Origin: Alicyclobacillus sendaiensis NBRC 100866
GTDB taxonomy: Bacteria > Bacillota > Bacilli > Alicyclobacillales > Alicyclobacillaceae
Reading direction: 5' to 3'
Assembly: GCF_001552675.1 (NCBI RefSeq)
Contig: NZ_BCRQ01000007.1
Location: forward strand, 1-64,000
DNA length: 64,000 nt
The position numbers and the translations under genes were made by a program. Of the stretch, positions 43,611 through 52,246 are shown in pieces. Positions within the stretch are counted from its first letter, which is position 1, and each line of letters starts with the position of its first letter. The notes below the pieces were generated by a model, which searched no databases, was not told the origin of the DNA, and worked only from the letters and a program-made list of their open reading frames with translations.

Positions 43611-44399
43611 TCATCGCTCGAATTGGCGGTTGATCTCCTCTTCCACGTAAGGATTCAGGATGCGGAGGTGCGTGCCCTTCATGCCGAGCGAGCGGCTTTC
43701 GATGGTGCCCGCGCTCTCCAGCTTGCGGATGCTGTTGACAATCACGGAACGCGTCACGCCGTGCTGATCCGCAATTTGGCTGCTCACGACAATGCCCTCC
43801 GGCGAGTTGCGGACGGCGTCCAGCAGGTACTTGGCCGCCTGCAGCTCGGAGAAGCTGAGCGATTCCACCGCCAGATGCGCGAGCGCGCGCTGCCGGCTCT
43901 CCTCTTCCTTCTGCTGCTGCCGGGAGTGCACGATTTCGAGGGCCACGACCGTCGCCGCGTACTCCGCAAGGATCTGGTCGTCCTCGTTGAACGGCCGCTG
44001 GGACCGCGCAAACAAAAGCGTGCCCTGGCGTTCGCGCGCGCCGATGATGGGCGTGATCATCAGGTGCTTGGAGCGGAACGACTCGTTCTCCTCCGGAGAG
44101 AACACGTAGAGAGGTTTCTTCTGCTCATCCGTCAGATTGGCAATCGTCTGCTCGATGCGCAACAGGTGTTTGTTGAAGTCGCCCGGGAACCGCTGTTCCC
44201 GCGTCATGATGTTCAGCCACTCCTCGGTCAGCTCGTGTTCCGCCACGCCATAACCGAGGATCTTGCCCTTCCGCCCGACGATGTAGACGTTGGAATGCAT
44301 CAAGCGGCTCAAAAATTCCGCGACTTCTTGAAATTCCACCTGCTCGTTCGAGCGGTGCAGCAGTTGACCCAGTTCCTGTACTTGTTCCAACAAACTCAC
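43611..44399 (-). CDS. codY: GTP-sensing pleiotropic repressor CodY
   Basis: Global regulator of Firmicutes that senses GTP and branched-chain amino acids and represses stationary-phase genes. The 262-residue protein has the N-terminal GAF domain (IVGRKGKILGYGVAEHELT, KHLMITPIIGARERQGTLLF) and a C-terminal winged helix with VVSSQIADQHGVTRSVIVNS, almost invariant in the family. It stands alone here, not in the codV-clpQY-codY operon of Bacillus. An inverted repeat lies in its upstream region. Confidence 0.97.
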   Translation of the reverse strand: MSLLEQVQELGQLLHRSNEQVEFQEVAEFLSRLMHSNVYIVGRKGKILGYGVAEHELTEEWLNIMTREQRFPGDFNKHLLRIEQTIANLTDEQKKPLYVFSPEENESFRSKHLMITPIIGARERQGTLLFARSQRPFNEDDQILAEYAATVVALEIVHSRQQQKEEESRQRALAHLAVESLSFSELQAAKYLLDAVRNSPEGIVVSSQIADQHGVTRSVIVNSIRKLESAGTIESRSLGMKGTHLRILNPYVEEEINRQFER

Positions 44400-44700
44400 G
44401 ATCTCGTCACCTTGTCCTTCCCCGGCGTCCGCCGGTTTGTTGTACCTTCCCTGACCGCCACTGCACGAGGGCGGCGGGATCTCCCACGCACTCCGGCATT
44501 CACAGAATTGTCTCTGATGTTCAAATTATCGTCATAACACAGACAATTTATCCACGCGTAAAGAGCTTACTAGACCTTTGTCCACTTGTCAAATGAACAA
44601 ACTGCGACAAACACTCCGCGCCTACGCGGATGTCTGCCGCAGCCCATCGCCCGCTAGGACCAGTTTGCACCAAAGTCCGGTCCGTATGCAAGTGGAGTCC
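44400..44700. other. codY upstream region
   Basis: About 300 bases between codY and yerC. It must contain the codY promoter; TTTACG and TGTTAT hexamers 17 bases apart on the minus strand (about 44563-44535) are candidates. No gene is apparent and the inverted repeat at 44506-44548 is listed separately. Confidence 0.5.
44506..44548. repeat. Inverted repeat in the codY promoter region
   Basis: AATTGTCT (44506-44513) and AGACAATT (44541-44548) are perfect inverted copies, 27 bases apart. They do not match the AATTTTCWGAAAATT CodY box closely but share its AATT ends. The repeat overlaps the likely codY promoter. Confidence 0.4.
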
Positions 44701-45021
44701 TTAGGATTTTCCAGATCCGCTCTCGGACGGCTTGCCGTACAGCCGGTCCAAGATGATGCGATACCCGTCCGCTCCGTAATTCAAGCAGCGCTTCACGCGG
44801 CTGATGGTCGCCGTGCTCGCGCCCGTCGCCTCCTCGATGGCGTGATACGTGGCGCCCTCGCGCAGCATCCGCGCAACGGCAAAGCGCTGGGCCAGCGACT
44901 CCACCTCGCCGACCGTGCACAGGTCCTCGAAAAAGCGGTAGCACTCGTCCTCGTTCTGAAGCGCCAGGATGGCGCGGAACAACTCGCGCACCTCGGATTC
45001 GTTGAGCCTCTCGAGCGCCAT
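44701..45021 (-). CDS. YerC/YecD (TrpR-like) family regulator
   Basis: A 106-residue protein of the YerC/YecD family, whose DNA-binding fold is that of TrpR. The centre, CYRFFEDLCTVGEVESLAQR and FAVARMLREGATYHAIEEAT, and GASTATISRVKRCLNYG are nearly invariant in the family. The role is poorly defined. The ATG at 45021, preceded by AAAGG, fits the family start; an ATG three codons earlier is possible. Confidence 0.9.
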   Translation of the reverse strand: MALERLNESEVRELFRAILALQNEDECYRFFEDLCTVGEVESLAQRFAVARMLREGATYHAIEEATGASTATISRVKRCLNYGADGYRIILDRLYGKPSESGSGKS

Positions 45022-45193
45022 GTGCTTCATCCTTTACTGCTGTGACGTACCAAAGTCAGTGTAGCAGAATGGCGCTTTCGTGACCAGGCGCTGACATCGC
45101 CTCGCTCCTCGACGGCCAAGCGGGCGCCTCACTCGTCGACGGCAAGGTGGATCGGCGCGGGCCCCGAGGCCCGGTACCGCCGAGATTCGACGC

Positions 45194-45745
45194 TTACGGC
45201 GATCCGCCCGTGGACGATCCGCCAGTGCTTAGCGACGGCGACTTGGCTTGCGCGGAGACCTCGAGCTTGTCCCACATGCCTGCGAGCGCGTGCCCAGGCA
45301 CCGCGCACACAAGCGCATAGGTCCCCGCGCGCGAAGCTGTGAAGGTCACCGTCTCCTCGTCGCCCTTCGAACTGCCTTGCGAGGGATTCGCCGTCGACGC
45401 GCCGGGAAATGCGACGAGGCTTGCGTCGAAGCTCGGGCGGTCGTGATCGGCGAAAGGTACGACCATGGCGCTGTGCGGCGTAAAACTCGCGTTGCGAAAG
45501 GCGATTTCCACCCGCCAGCCCAAAGGGACCACGAGCGTCATCGCGCCATTCGCATATCCGTCGAAGTTCATTCCGCCATTGGCCCCGCCATCGCCCGCCA
45601 CCACCACCCACTTGACGAGGTGCTGCGAAGCGTTCCACGTCGCGAGCGGCGCCTGGGGCCTCGAGGGCGATGGGGATGTTGCACCGCAGCCGACGGAGGC
45701 CAGGGCCACGGCAGTCAGGACACCGGCGAAGACTGCTCGTTTCAC
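45194..45745 (-). CDS. Sulfocyanin-like blue copper lipoprotein
   Basis: A 183-residue exported cupredoxin. The N-terminal signal ends in ALASVGCG, a plausible lipobox. The cupredoxin domain has MNFDGYANGAMTLVVPLGW and VEIAFRNASFTPHSAMVV, with the first copper His in PHS, and LVCAVPGHALAGMW with Cys, His and Met ligands. This NxxGY...PHS...C..PGHxxxGM layout is that of sulfocyanin, an electron carrier of acidophiles such as Sulfolobus. A Ser/Gly-rich tail follows. GTG start at 45745 after GGGGAGG. It is divergent from a multicopper oxidase, which may be its partner. Confidence 0.85.
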   Translation of the reverse strand: MKRAVFAGVLTAVALASVGCGATSPSPSRPQAPLATWNASQHLVKWVVVAGDGGANGGMNFDGYANGAMTLVVPLGWRVEIAFRNASFTPHSAMVVPFADHDRPSFDASLVAFPGASTANPSQGSSKGDEETVTFTASRAGTYALVCAVPGHALAGMWDKLEVSAQAKSPSLSTGGSSTGGSP

Positions 45746-46006
45746 TTCGTCCGCCTCCCCTAGGAGAGATTGATGGGGTCCATGGTACCACGCGGCGGGC
45801 GGGAGCGCACCTTCCGCGCCGGGCCCCACGGGCAAGCTGGCGGAGGGCAGCACGCGAGGCGGCCGCGTTCGTGAAGCTTTACAAATCGGCGAACTCAAGG
45901 CCATGAACCTCGCACGCGCAGCTTGGGCGCGTTGATTCGCGCCAAGCCCAGGCGTATGATGGCGCACGACGGCATGGGACGGCAGGCCCTTGAGAGGAGG
46001 GATGAC

Positions 46007-47731
46007 ATGCGACGCGCGGTGAAAATCGGCGCGGCCCTCGGCGCTGCGGCGCTTGTGGCGGCGCTCGGCGGCGTGCTTGCGGTTCGCGAACTGCGGCCGG
46101 CCACGGCGAGTAACGACGCCCCGCTCGCCCGCGTTCCGGGGCCGCACGGGACGTACACGCCCGTCAGCGCGCTTCAGCCGCACGTCCCAAAGGGCGCGCG
46201 GATCGATCGCTACACCTTGACCGCCGAATACCGGACCCTGACGATAGGCGGCAAGACGCTGCGGGCGATGACCTTCAACGGCACGGCGCCCGGCCCGCTG
46301 CTCGTGGCGCACCAAGGCGACGTGGTGGAGGTCACGGTGCACAACCACCTGTCGGCGCCTTTGACGGTGCACTGGCACGGCATCCCGGTGCCAGGCGCCG
46401 AGGACGGAGTGCCGGGTGTCACGCAGAATCCCATTGCGCCCGGCGGATCGTACACGTACACGTTTGTGGCGAAGGAACCCGGGACCTACTGGTACCATTC
46501 GCACGACTACAGTTTCGAAGAGGTGGGCCTCGGGCTGTACGGCGCCATCGTCGTCCTGCCCAAGCAGCCGCTGTATCCGGCCCAGCGAGACTACACATTG
46601 GTCCTGCACGAGTGGCCGAGCGCCTCCACGGCACAAGCCATGATGGAAAGCCTATCGTCCGGCCGAAGCGGCTTCAGCCCGGCGGGTGGCATGGGTGGCA
46701 TGATGAATGGGGCGAGCCCGATGGGCGGCATGGGCATGATGGCGTCCTCCGGAGGGAACGCCGCGGGCGGATCGAACTCGATACAACACGTCCTGCCGGG
46801 GCCGCCGCTTCAGCTGAACGGCTTTTCGCCGACCGCCGACGACGTTGCGGCGCTCGACGAAATGGCGGGCATGTACGGCGCCTTCACGGTGAACCAGAAC
46901 GCGGACGGAAACACCGTCCTGCCCGCCAAACCGGGCGATCTCGTCCGGCTTCGCATCGTGAACAGCGGCAACATGACGCACCTTTTGACCATCGTCGGCG
47001 CGCCGTTTCGCGTGGTGGCGCTCGACGGACACGACATCGCCAACCCCGGCTGGCTGAAGGGCGTGCTGCTCCCGGTTGGGGCCGCCGAGCGTTACGACAT
47101 CGAGTTTCGCGTGCCCGCGTCCGGCGCCGCCTACCTCGTTTCGGCCGATCCCGACGCCACCGCTCGCGCGGAGCTTCGCGCGGACATCGGCGAGCCGGGG
47201 GCGTGGTCCGCATTCCAACCCGTTCCCGTGGCCACCTTGGAGCGCGAGCCGTGGTTTGACTTCACCGACTACGGGCGCGGGAGGCTACCCGGCGAGGCCG
47301 TTTTCCGCCTGCATCAGGCGTATCAGGTCCGCTACGATATGAAACTCACCGTCGGCATGTCCATGAACGGCATGGTCTACGCCATCAACGGCCGCGTGTT
47401 CCCGAACATCCCGCCCATCGTGGTCCACGAGGGCGACGCCGTGATGGTGCACATCGTGAACGACAGCCCGTACATTCACCCCATGCACCTGCACGGCCAC
47501 GACTTTCAGGTGTTGACCCGCGACGGGCGGCCGGTCAAGGGAAGCCCCATCTTCCTCGACACGCTCGACGTCTTTCCGGGCGAGTCGTACGACATCGCGT
47601 TTCGCGCCGACAACCCAGGCCTTTGGATGTTCCATTGTCACGATCTCGAACACGCCGCAGCCGGCATGGACGTCATGGTGCAGTATGCGGGCGTGACGGA
47701 TCCCTATTCGATGAACGAGATGTCGGAATGA
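46007..47731 (+). CDS. Multicopper oxidase (CueO/CopA-like)
   Basis: A 574-residue laccase-like oxidase with an N-terminal membrane-spanning or signal helix (about residues 5-26). The four copper motifs are present: VHWHGIPVPG, GTYWYHSHDY, HPMHLHGHDF and WMFHCHDLEHAAAGM, with the type 1 Cys in HCHDLEH. A Met-rich insert (GGMGGMMNGASPMGGMGMM) lies at about residues 228-246, comparable with the Met-rich cuprous-ion-binding segment of CueO. It probably oxidises Cu(I) at the cell surface. GAGGAGG precedes the ATG. The sulfocyanin gene is divergent, 261 bases away, and hemerythrin follows. Confidence 0.92.
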   Translation: MRRAVKIGAALGAAALVAALGGVLAVRELRPATASNDAPLARVPGPHGTYTPVSALQPHVPKGARIDRYTLTAEYRTLTIGGKTLRAMTFNGTAPGPLLVAHQGDVVEVTVHNHLSAPLTVHWHGIPVPGAEDGVPGVTQNPIAPGGSYTYTFVAKEPGTYWYHSHDYSFEEVGLGLYGAIVVLPKQPLYPAQRDYTLVLHEWPSASTAQAMMESLSSGRSGFSPAGGMGGMMNGASPMGGMGMMASSGGNAAGGSNSIQHVLPGPPLQLNGFSPTADDVAALDEMAGMYGAFTVNQNADGNTVLPAKPGDLVRLRIVNSGNMTHLLTIVGAPFRVVALDGHDIANPGWLKGVLLPVGAAERYDIEFRVPASGAAYLVSADPDATARAELRADIGEPGAWSAFQPVPVATLEREPWFDFTDYGRGRLPGEAVFRLHQAYQVRYDMKLTVGMSMNGMVYAINGRVFPNIPPIVVHEGDAVMVHIVNDSPYIHPMHLHGHDFQVLTRDGRPVKGSPIFLDTLDVFPGESYDIAFRADNPGLWMFHCHDLEHAAAGMDVMVQYAGVTDPYSMNEMSE

Positions 47732-47765
47732 TGGGGCCCGCGAGCCCGACAAGGGAGGACGAAAC

Positions 47766-48239
47766 ATGGGGAAACGCCGCCACGAGGCGCTGCAGCCGCT
47801 GTCTCGCCATCACCACTACGCGCTGGTGGTCGCCATGCACCTCACCCGCCAGGAGCAGCCCACGGAGGCGCTTGTGGAGGAATTGCGCCAATTTTGGGAA
47901 CGAGGAGGCCAGGACCATTTCCGCGAGGAGGAGGAGATCCTGCTCCCCGCGTACGCCAAATACGGTTCCGTCGATCGCGACGAGATCGCGCAGATGCTGC
48001 TCGATCACGTCAAGATCCGGAGCCTGGTGAGCCGCGCGCTCGAAGACGGCGACGCGTTGGTGCTCGTCGAATTAGGGACGGCACTCCGGGCGCACGTCCA
48101 GCTCGAGGAGCAGGTGATCTTTCCGCTCATCGAAGAGACACTTCAAGAACCGGACCTGACGCGCCTGGCGCCGTTCTTCGAAGAGCATCGGGCAGCGTCC
48201 CCGTATGCACGCCCCGACGAACCCACGGCGGACGCCTGA
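47766..48239 (+). CDS. Hemerythrin HHE-domain protein
   Basis: A 157-residue all-helical protein with PLSRHHHYALVVAMHL, FREEEEILLPAYAKY, LLDHVKIRSLV and HVQLEEQVIFPLIEE, i.e. the His, Glu and Asp ligands of a di-iron hemerythrin-like site. Family members sense or carry oxygen or NO. It lies 34 bases after the multicopper oxidase and is likely cotranscribed. The extended His cluster at the N-terminus (HHH) is unusual but not unique. Confidence 0.85.
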   Translation: MGKRRHEALQPLSRHHHYALVVAMHLTRQEQPTEALVEELRQFWERGGQDHFREEEEILLPAYAKYGSVDRDEIAQMLLDHVKIRSLVSRALEDGDALVLVELGTALRAHVQLEEQVIFPLIEETLQEPDLTRLAPFFEEHRAASPYARPDEPTADA

Positions 48240-48331
48240 TATGACCGCGCGGCGCGCAGTCCCTGAGGCGGCGGTGTGGGCATGCGCGGCGCGCCACCAC
48301 GGCGCCTCCGGACACTCGCCCGCCGCGCCAC

Positions 48332-48517
48332 TCACCGCTTCAGCGTCCGAATGACCTCGAGCAGATGATCGATCTCGTCCACGCGCGCGCGCCGCTCCTC
48401 CGCGCCGCCCTCGAACGCGTCGGGATTGGCCTCCTCGAGCTTGTGCCGCCGGTGCTCGAGCGCCCTCGTCACGTGCCGGATGGCATCCTGGTAGCCGCGT
48501 TCGGCTTCGGTCTCCAC
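48332..48517 (-). CDS. Small hypothetical protein (61 aa)
   Basis: A GTG at 48517 opens 61 codons for a charged helical protein (ETEAERGYQDAIRHVTRALE ... IDHLLEVIRTLKR), likely a short helical hairpin. A G-rich tract upstream could act as ribosome binding site. No family is recognised. It lies between convergent hemerythrin and the XRE regulator. Confidence 0.45.
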   Translation of the reverse strand: METEAERGYQDAIRHVTRALEHRRHKLEEANPDAFEGGAEERRARVDEIDHLLEVIRTLKR

Positions 48518-48600
48518 GGTTCACCCATCCCCCCCCACGGGCCTGAGTCGGCCCATCTCTTGCCACGAGCATACCGCAGATGGAGGGATGTGCGCACCCG

Positions 48601-48870
48601 TCACGCTTCGTCAGGCGAAGGCGGCGCGTCGTCCGCCGAAGACGGCGAAGCCGGTTGGCGCGGCGCATCGCCCCACAAGTCGCTCAGGCTGACGCCGAGG
48701 GCCTCCGCAATGAGGCCGAGCTTGGCCGCGTTGCTCCCGCGGGCGCCGGACTCGATGGCATAGATGTAGCTGACGCTCACCCCCGCCCGTTCGGCGAGTT
48801 CGCGTACTGACAGGCCGCGCAGTTTGCGGTAGTATCGTAAGCGCTGGGCAAGTTCCGCCACGCGCACCAC
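48601..48870 (-). CDS. Small XRE-family regulator
   Basis: An 89-residue HTH protein: RVAELAQRLRYYRKLRGLSV, then RELAERAGVSVSYIYAIESG, and a short acidic, Pro- and Ser-rich tail. The start is GTG, either 48870 or an in-frame GTG three codons later. It is divergent from the GNAT gene, sharing an 87-base intergenic region, so autoregulation and control of the neighbour are plausible. Confidence 0.75.
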   Translation of the reverse strand: MVRVAELAQRLRYYRKLRGLSVRELAERAGVSVSYIYAIESGARGSNAAKLGLIAEALGVSLSDLWGDAPRQPASPSSADDAPPSPDEA

Positions 48871-48957
48871 TCCGTTACATTTCTACGATTGAGAAAATCA
48901 TATCAGAATTTGTGTCTGGGCGGTAGTGGGATTTTTCGATAGAAGAAGGGGATCGAG

Positions 48958-49509
48958 ATGCCTCACCGTCCCTATCGCCTTCGCGTGAACGACTGGAGCG
49001 CGCTTGAAGACCTGTACCTGCGCTTCGCGGAGGATCCCGGCTGGCCCCAAGAGGCCCGTGCGCGCCGCGCGTGGGAACATCTCGTACAGACTTGGCAGGT
49101 GGGGGCGTGGCTCGGGGATGCGCAAGTGGCCGTGGCGGACCATGGCGGCGAGCCGGTGGGATTTGCGGCGGTGACGCTCGCCCTGGACGAGCCGCAGCTC
49201 GGCCGCGCTATGGAGGTCGGCACCTTCGTCGCGCCCGCGCACCGCGGCCGCGGCGCGAACGACGCGCTCAAGATCTGGTCCGCGCAAGCGGCCGTGCGCC
49301 TCGGCGCCGCGTGGCTGACGGCGTGCATCCCCGTGCACAACGCGCGCGCGCGCCGCGCCTTCGTCAAAGTCTTTCCGGGCGCCGAGGTGTACGAACACCC
49401 GGAGAGCGCGGGACCTTGGCGGGAATACCTGAAGCGGCGCGCGTTCGCCGCGGGCGAGCCCGTGCGCCTCTACGTCGTCCACCTGTCCAATTTCTCGCAC
49501 CTCAGGTGA
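48958..49509 (+). CDS. GNAT-family N-acetyltransferase
   Basis: A 183-residue acetyltransferase of the GNAT fold. The acetyl-CoA-binding motif A is recognisable as VGTFVAPAHRGRGANDALK, and AWLTACIPVHNARARRAFVK is motif B. The acceptor substrate cannot be inferred. AAGGGG precedes the ATG. It lies between two XRE regulator genes. Confidence 0.85.
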   Translation: MPHRPYRLRVNDWSALEDLYLRFAEDPGWPQEARARRAWEHLVQTWQVGAWLGDAQVAVADHGGEPVGFAAVTLALDEPQLGRAMEVGTFVAPAHRGRGANDALKIWSAQAAVRLGAAWLTACIPVHNARARRAFVKVFPGAEVYEHPESAGPWREYLKRRAFAAGEPVRLYVVHLSNFSHLR

Positions 49510-49529
49510 TTGATCTCTTGTTCCGTTTT

Positions 49530-49564
49530 GTCTACCTTTGTGTAAAGGTCACACATTTGTAGAC
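49530..49564. promoter_or_regulatory. Nested palindrome before the XRE gene
   Basis: ACCTTT-GTGT-AAAGGT (49534-49549) is a perfect six-pair inverted repeat, set inside the outer pair GTCTAC (49530-49535)/GTAGAC (49559-49564). It lies 22 bases before the start of the XRE regulator, a typical place for an autoregulatory operator. Confidence 0.5.
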
Positions 49565-49586
49565 GCCGCGGAAGGGAGCTAGGCCC

Positions 49587-50063
49587 ATGAGCCTTGGACA
49601 GCGCCTTCGCCGCCTGCGCGAAGAACGCGGGTTGACGTTGGCCCAGGTCGCGTCCGCCGCCGGGCTTTCGGTGAGTCACTTGAGCGCCATTGAGAATGGC
49701 ACGCGCCGCAACCCTTCGTTTCACATCGTGGCGCGCATCGCGCGCGTGTACGGGGTTCCCGTCGACTCGTTGGTGGAAGACGAAGCGGCCACAGGCGCTG
49801 TTCAGGAGACGAACCAGGCACCCTCGAGCCCGTCGACCCCCTACCTCGAGATGGCGCGGCGCCTGGCAGAAGCCGATGCGCTGGCACACCCGGCGAGATT
49901 GCTCGAGGTCATCGCCGCGCTCCTTCGCGAACGCGAGCAGGCTTACGAAGCGGGCACCTCCGGTTCACGGAGCGGAACTGAGCAAAAGGAAGAGGACGCG
50001 AAAGAAAGCAAAGCGGCGAAGCGCAAGCCCGCGCCGGCGGACGGCCGGGACAAAAGCGATTAA
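49587..50063 (+). CDS. XRE-family transcriptional regulator
   Basis: A 158-residue regulator with an N-terminal HTH (about residues 3-58: RLRRLREERGLTLAQVASAA, GLSVSHLSAIENGTRRNPS) and a charged C-terminal segment ending in Lys/Arg-rich sequence. The HTH resembles SinR-like repressors. The start follows AAGGGAG. A nested palindrome lies just upstream. Its end borders the decayed ATPase/methyltransferase locus. Confidence 0.85.
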   Translation: MSLGQRLRRLREERGLTLAQVASAAGLSVSHLSAIENGTRRNPSFHIVARIARVYGVPVDSLVEDEAATGAVQETNQAPSSPSTPYLEMARRLAEADALAHPARLLEVIAALLREREQAYEAGTSGSRSGTEQKEEDAKESKAAKRKPAPADGRDKSD

Positions 50064-50137
50064 CGTCCGCCATGCAATCCGGCACGGGACCCGCGGCGAC
50101 TGCGCGACGCGAGGGCCGCGTCTCGCCCGAAGCGCCC

Positions 50138-51076
50138 CTATTCGTCCCCTGGCTCGACGAGGACAATCCATGTCACGCTTCGCTCAGGATTTTTCTTCTG
50201 CGGTCGGCTTTCGGTTTTCCAGCCGTTCTTGCCAAACAATTCGTTCATCGCACTCGATACCAGTTGATGCGCCCGTTCCGCTGTATTCACCACGAGATCC
50301 GGAAGCAGCTGTTCAATGCGGTTCCTCACGTTGATCCACGTATCTCCGGTGCTCCGCATCCGGTTCATGAACGCTTCGTCACTTTCCAGCTCAGCGCACA
50401 CGTTCCGGAGCAGAGCCTCTTGCAGATCTTCGCCTCTCCTCGACTCGTACCCGCTCTCTTCCGCCTCCCTGGCTTGACTCGCCTGGTCGTCCACGGATTC
50501 GGGATAGCGTGTCGCGCGCCGCTGCCTCGCGGCCATCTGCCGAAGTCGGTCCGCAAACGTGGACAAGGGCTCGCGGTCATAGGTCGGATCGGTGACTTGG
50601 TGCAATTGTTCGAAGGATAGGACGCGGATTGGAATCGGGTCCCCCTGGCTGAGGATCTCGTTGGAGATGCTCCCTGGCTGCTGGGTGATGAAAATTGCGC
50701 CGAGATCGTACTTTCTTCACCCAGGCGATGTACGGCCCTTCACCCGACGTGTACGACGACGCGCCGAGGACGGACTGGGCTTCTTCGACCACCGCGATGG
50801 TGGGATGGTCTTGGCATCTTTCTCGGTGAAGTGCCGCTGGTTGTGCTCGAAGATGCGCTGCAGGACGATTCCGGACAGCACCAGGGCCTGCGAGCCGCGG
50901 ACCTGTGACACGTCGACGATGCACAGCTTGCCCTTGTGAAGCGCGTGCAAGAGCATGTCCAAGAACGCGCTCGACGGATCGTGCAGTATCTGCACGACCT
51001 GCACCATGTTGGCGCGCGTCGCCATGGGTTCGCGCAAGCACCGCCTGTTTCAGTTGTTCGACTTCGTCGAGATCGC
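50138..51076 (-). pseudogene. HerA-like ATPase remnant
   Basis: Three minus-strand frames must be joined to read one protein: GDLDEVEQLKQAVLARTH, then RANMVQVVQILHDPSSAFLD and GKLCIVDVSQVRGSQALVLS, then TIAVVEEAQSVLGASSY (Walker B-like), then KYDLGAIFITQQPGSISNEI and PIPIRVLSFEQLHQVTDPTY to the stop at 50138. Frame changes lie near 51030, 50835 and 50712. The Walker A half is missing, as the remnant begins immediately after the methyltransferase stop, and there is probably an internal deletion after ILSQGD. The family is the HerA/DUF87 hexameric ATPases, which often accompany nucleases or methylases in defence loci. Confidence 0.75.
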
Positions 51077-52053
51077 CTAGGCCTCCTCGAGAGAAGCGTA
51101 CAGGTCGACCTCCAGCGCGGCGCGGCTGCGGACGAACTGGAACTGATCCGCCTGTTTTCGCCCGTTGGATGCGCTGCCGGCATCGGACAGGCGGCACTCC
51201 TTCCACGGCGTGCCGCGGAGGCTCGCGCGCAGGACCTCGATGGACGCGGGCAGCGAGGAGCGGCCGAGTTGCGGATCCGACGCGTAGTCGACGTGGTGCG
51301 GACCGCCGAGTTGCGAAGCCAGTGGTCCGAGACGTACGTCTTCATGTCGAAATAGGGCGGCGAGGTGATGACGTACCGAAAGCGCATCGCAAAATCCTCC
51401 GGAGCGAGCGCGCGGCTGTCCGCCAGCCGAATGTGGCCAGGCACCTTGGCCGGGAGTTCGGCCAGGAGATACCGGGCGCGCCGCTCAATCACGTCGGGCA
51501 CATCCACGTACACGGGCTCAAGCCCCTTCCGCCGCCAGAACCGGACCGCGGCGTCCGGCTTCGTGGCGTACGTCCGCGGCATTTGGTTGGACAAATACGG
51601 CGGCAGCCCTTTGTTGCGCGGCCCGTGCAGCACGCCGAGCACCAGGGCGCGCAAAAGAACATCCTCCTCCGCCTCGGCGCCCGCGAGCATGGCTCGACAC
51701 CTGTTGACGACACCCTCGGCGGTGGCCGAGACGAGCTTCGCCTGGGCAATGGCCGCCGCAATGGGGTTGACGTCCACTCCGACCGTCGGGAACCCCAAAA
51801 CCCGCGCCGCGTAGTTCGTCGTGCCTCGCCCGCAAAACGGATCGAGCACCCAGCCCGGCCGCGCGCCCCGGAGCACCTGGAGCGGGAAGGAGAGCGGAAA
51901 CATCGTGTAATACGGGCTGATGGCGTTGAGCCGCGCCCACGATGAGACGTCCGCGGTTGCGCGAGTTGGTCCAAGTCGGGAAGCAAACCCGCGTCCGTCG
52001 GCTGAGGCAGAGACTTCATGTCCTTTCACGTTCTCGCTTTCCTGTTTCGCCAT
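51077..52053 (-). pseudogene. Frameshifted DNA methyltransferase
   Basis: From the ATG at 52053 the frame encodes a DNA N6-adenine/N4-cytosine-type methyltransferase: VLDPFCGRGTTNYAARVLGF (AdoMet motif I), VGVDVNPIAAAIAQAKL, and the catalytic VITSPPYFDMKTYVSDHWLR (motif IV). At about 51308 the frame breaks; reading continues in another frame with LGGPHHVDYASDPQLGRSSL and ends NGRKQADQFQFVRSRAALEV at a TAG (51079-51077). The C-terminal part looks shortened. About seven bases are missing at the break. The gene is likely inactive, unless the break is a sequencing error. Confidence 0.8.
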
Positions 52054-52246
52054 GCGTAGATTCCTTTCCCTTTTCGACATTTCTCCTCCAATTCCTCTTC
52101 TCCCTCTCCCGCTTCGACATCTGGCCTTACGTTTCCCTTGCGCGATCTCGTCGGTACGATGCGCGGTGGCCAGGCGATGCCGCCGAGTTGACTGCGCCGC
52201 GCTGGCTTCGTAACATGGCACCGAGGACATGCATAGGAGGACGGGT

